Origin: an uncultured Porphyromonadaceae bacterium
GTDB lineage: Bacteria > Bacteroidota > Bacteroidia > Bacteroidales > Muribaculaceae
DNA: 5,961 nt
Reading direction: 5' to 3'
Assembly: GCA_947177605.1 (NCBI GenBank)
Contig: CAMWUX010000082.1
Span: forward strand, 1-5,961
A program made the position numbers and the translations under genes. Below the pieces are notes generated by a model. The model did not search any database and was not told where the DNA came from. It was given only the letters and a program-made list of their open reading frames with translations. Below are positions 5,906 to 5,961 of this stretch, piece by piece. Each line of letters opens with the position of its first letter. The stretch's first letter is position 1.

Positions 5906-5961
5906 TGGTAGCCCATAGGAGAATCGAACTCCTCTTTCAAGAATGAAAATCTTGCGTCCTA
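5906..5961 (-). tRNA. tRNA-Glu(UUC), partial, CCA encoded
   Basis: This is the 3' part of a second tRNA-Glu; its 5' end lies beyond the window edge. The 53 nt visible up to the discriminator (5909-5961) are identical to the complete copy at 5500-5552, including anticodon TTC (5947-5945), the T-arm and the U72 side of the acceptor stem. Unlike the other copy, the discriminator A is followed by an encoded CCA (5908-5906). It lies 37 nt upstream of rpsT on the same strand. Confidence 0.93.

Noticed and set aside
5499..5961. Direct repeats at tRNA genes as attachment sites of an integrated element
   Set aside because: Only rpsT, a core gene, lies between them; there is no integrase or cargo, and both copies are tRNA genes.

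Overview
The window looks chromosomal and Bacteroidales-like, plausibly Muribaculaceae or a relative. Three things point there: a surface-pilus cassette of the DUF3575/DUF5119/fimbrillin type, promoter boxes that match the Bacteroidetes -7 consensus TAnnTTTG, and protein-coding leaders that mostly lack a Shine-Dalgarno sequence. The family names come from recognising protein motifs by eye, not from a database search. No mobile element, CRISPR array or phage gene is visible.

Left part (1-3727, + strand): an upstream region of about 244 bases with one good -7 box is followed by three genes in a row. They encode an OmpA-like/DUF3575 outer-membrane protein, a DUF5119 lipoprotein 13 nt downstream, and a fimbrillin-family lipoprotein 40 nt further on. 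A hairpin terminator closes the set. The cassette probably builds or anchors a type V-like (FimA/Mfa-like) fimbria: lipoprotein precursors cross the inner membrane, are lipidated, and the fimbrillin is assembled at the cell surface. The exact roles of the DUF3575 and DUF5119 proteins are inferred only from context.

Middle (3760-5481): a secreted DUF5106/thioredoxin-fold protein with a CHDC active site has its own promoter on the + strand. It runs tail-to-tail into a TIGR02757 (DUF2400, HhH-GPD-like) gene on the - strand. The two coding regions overlap by six bases, with the stop codons TAG and TAA back to back inside a small GC-rich inverted repeat.

Right part (5462-5961, - strand): reading leftward, a tRNA-Glu(UUC) cut by the window edge, rpsT (ribosomal protein S20), and a second complete tRNA-Glu(UUC) are packed with 37- and 42-nt gaps and no visible internal promoter. 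They may be one mixed tRNA/mRNA transcript. The transcript ends in a strong intrinsic terminator whose right arm and U-tract also form most of the promoter of the TIGR02757 gene. That promoter is a consensus TTG-N19-TAnnTTTG and sits so close to the ATG that the mRNA should be leaderless or nearly so. This fused terminator/promoter and the tRNA-rpsT-tRNA arrangement are the most interesting structures here. I see no convincing wholly new system.
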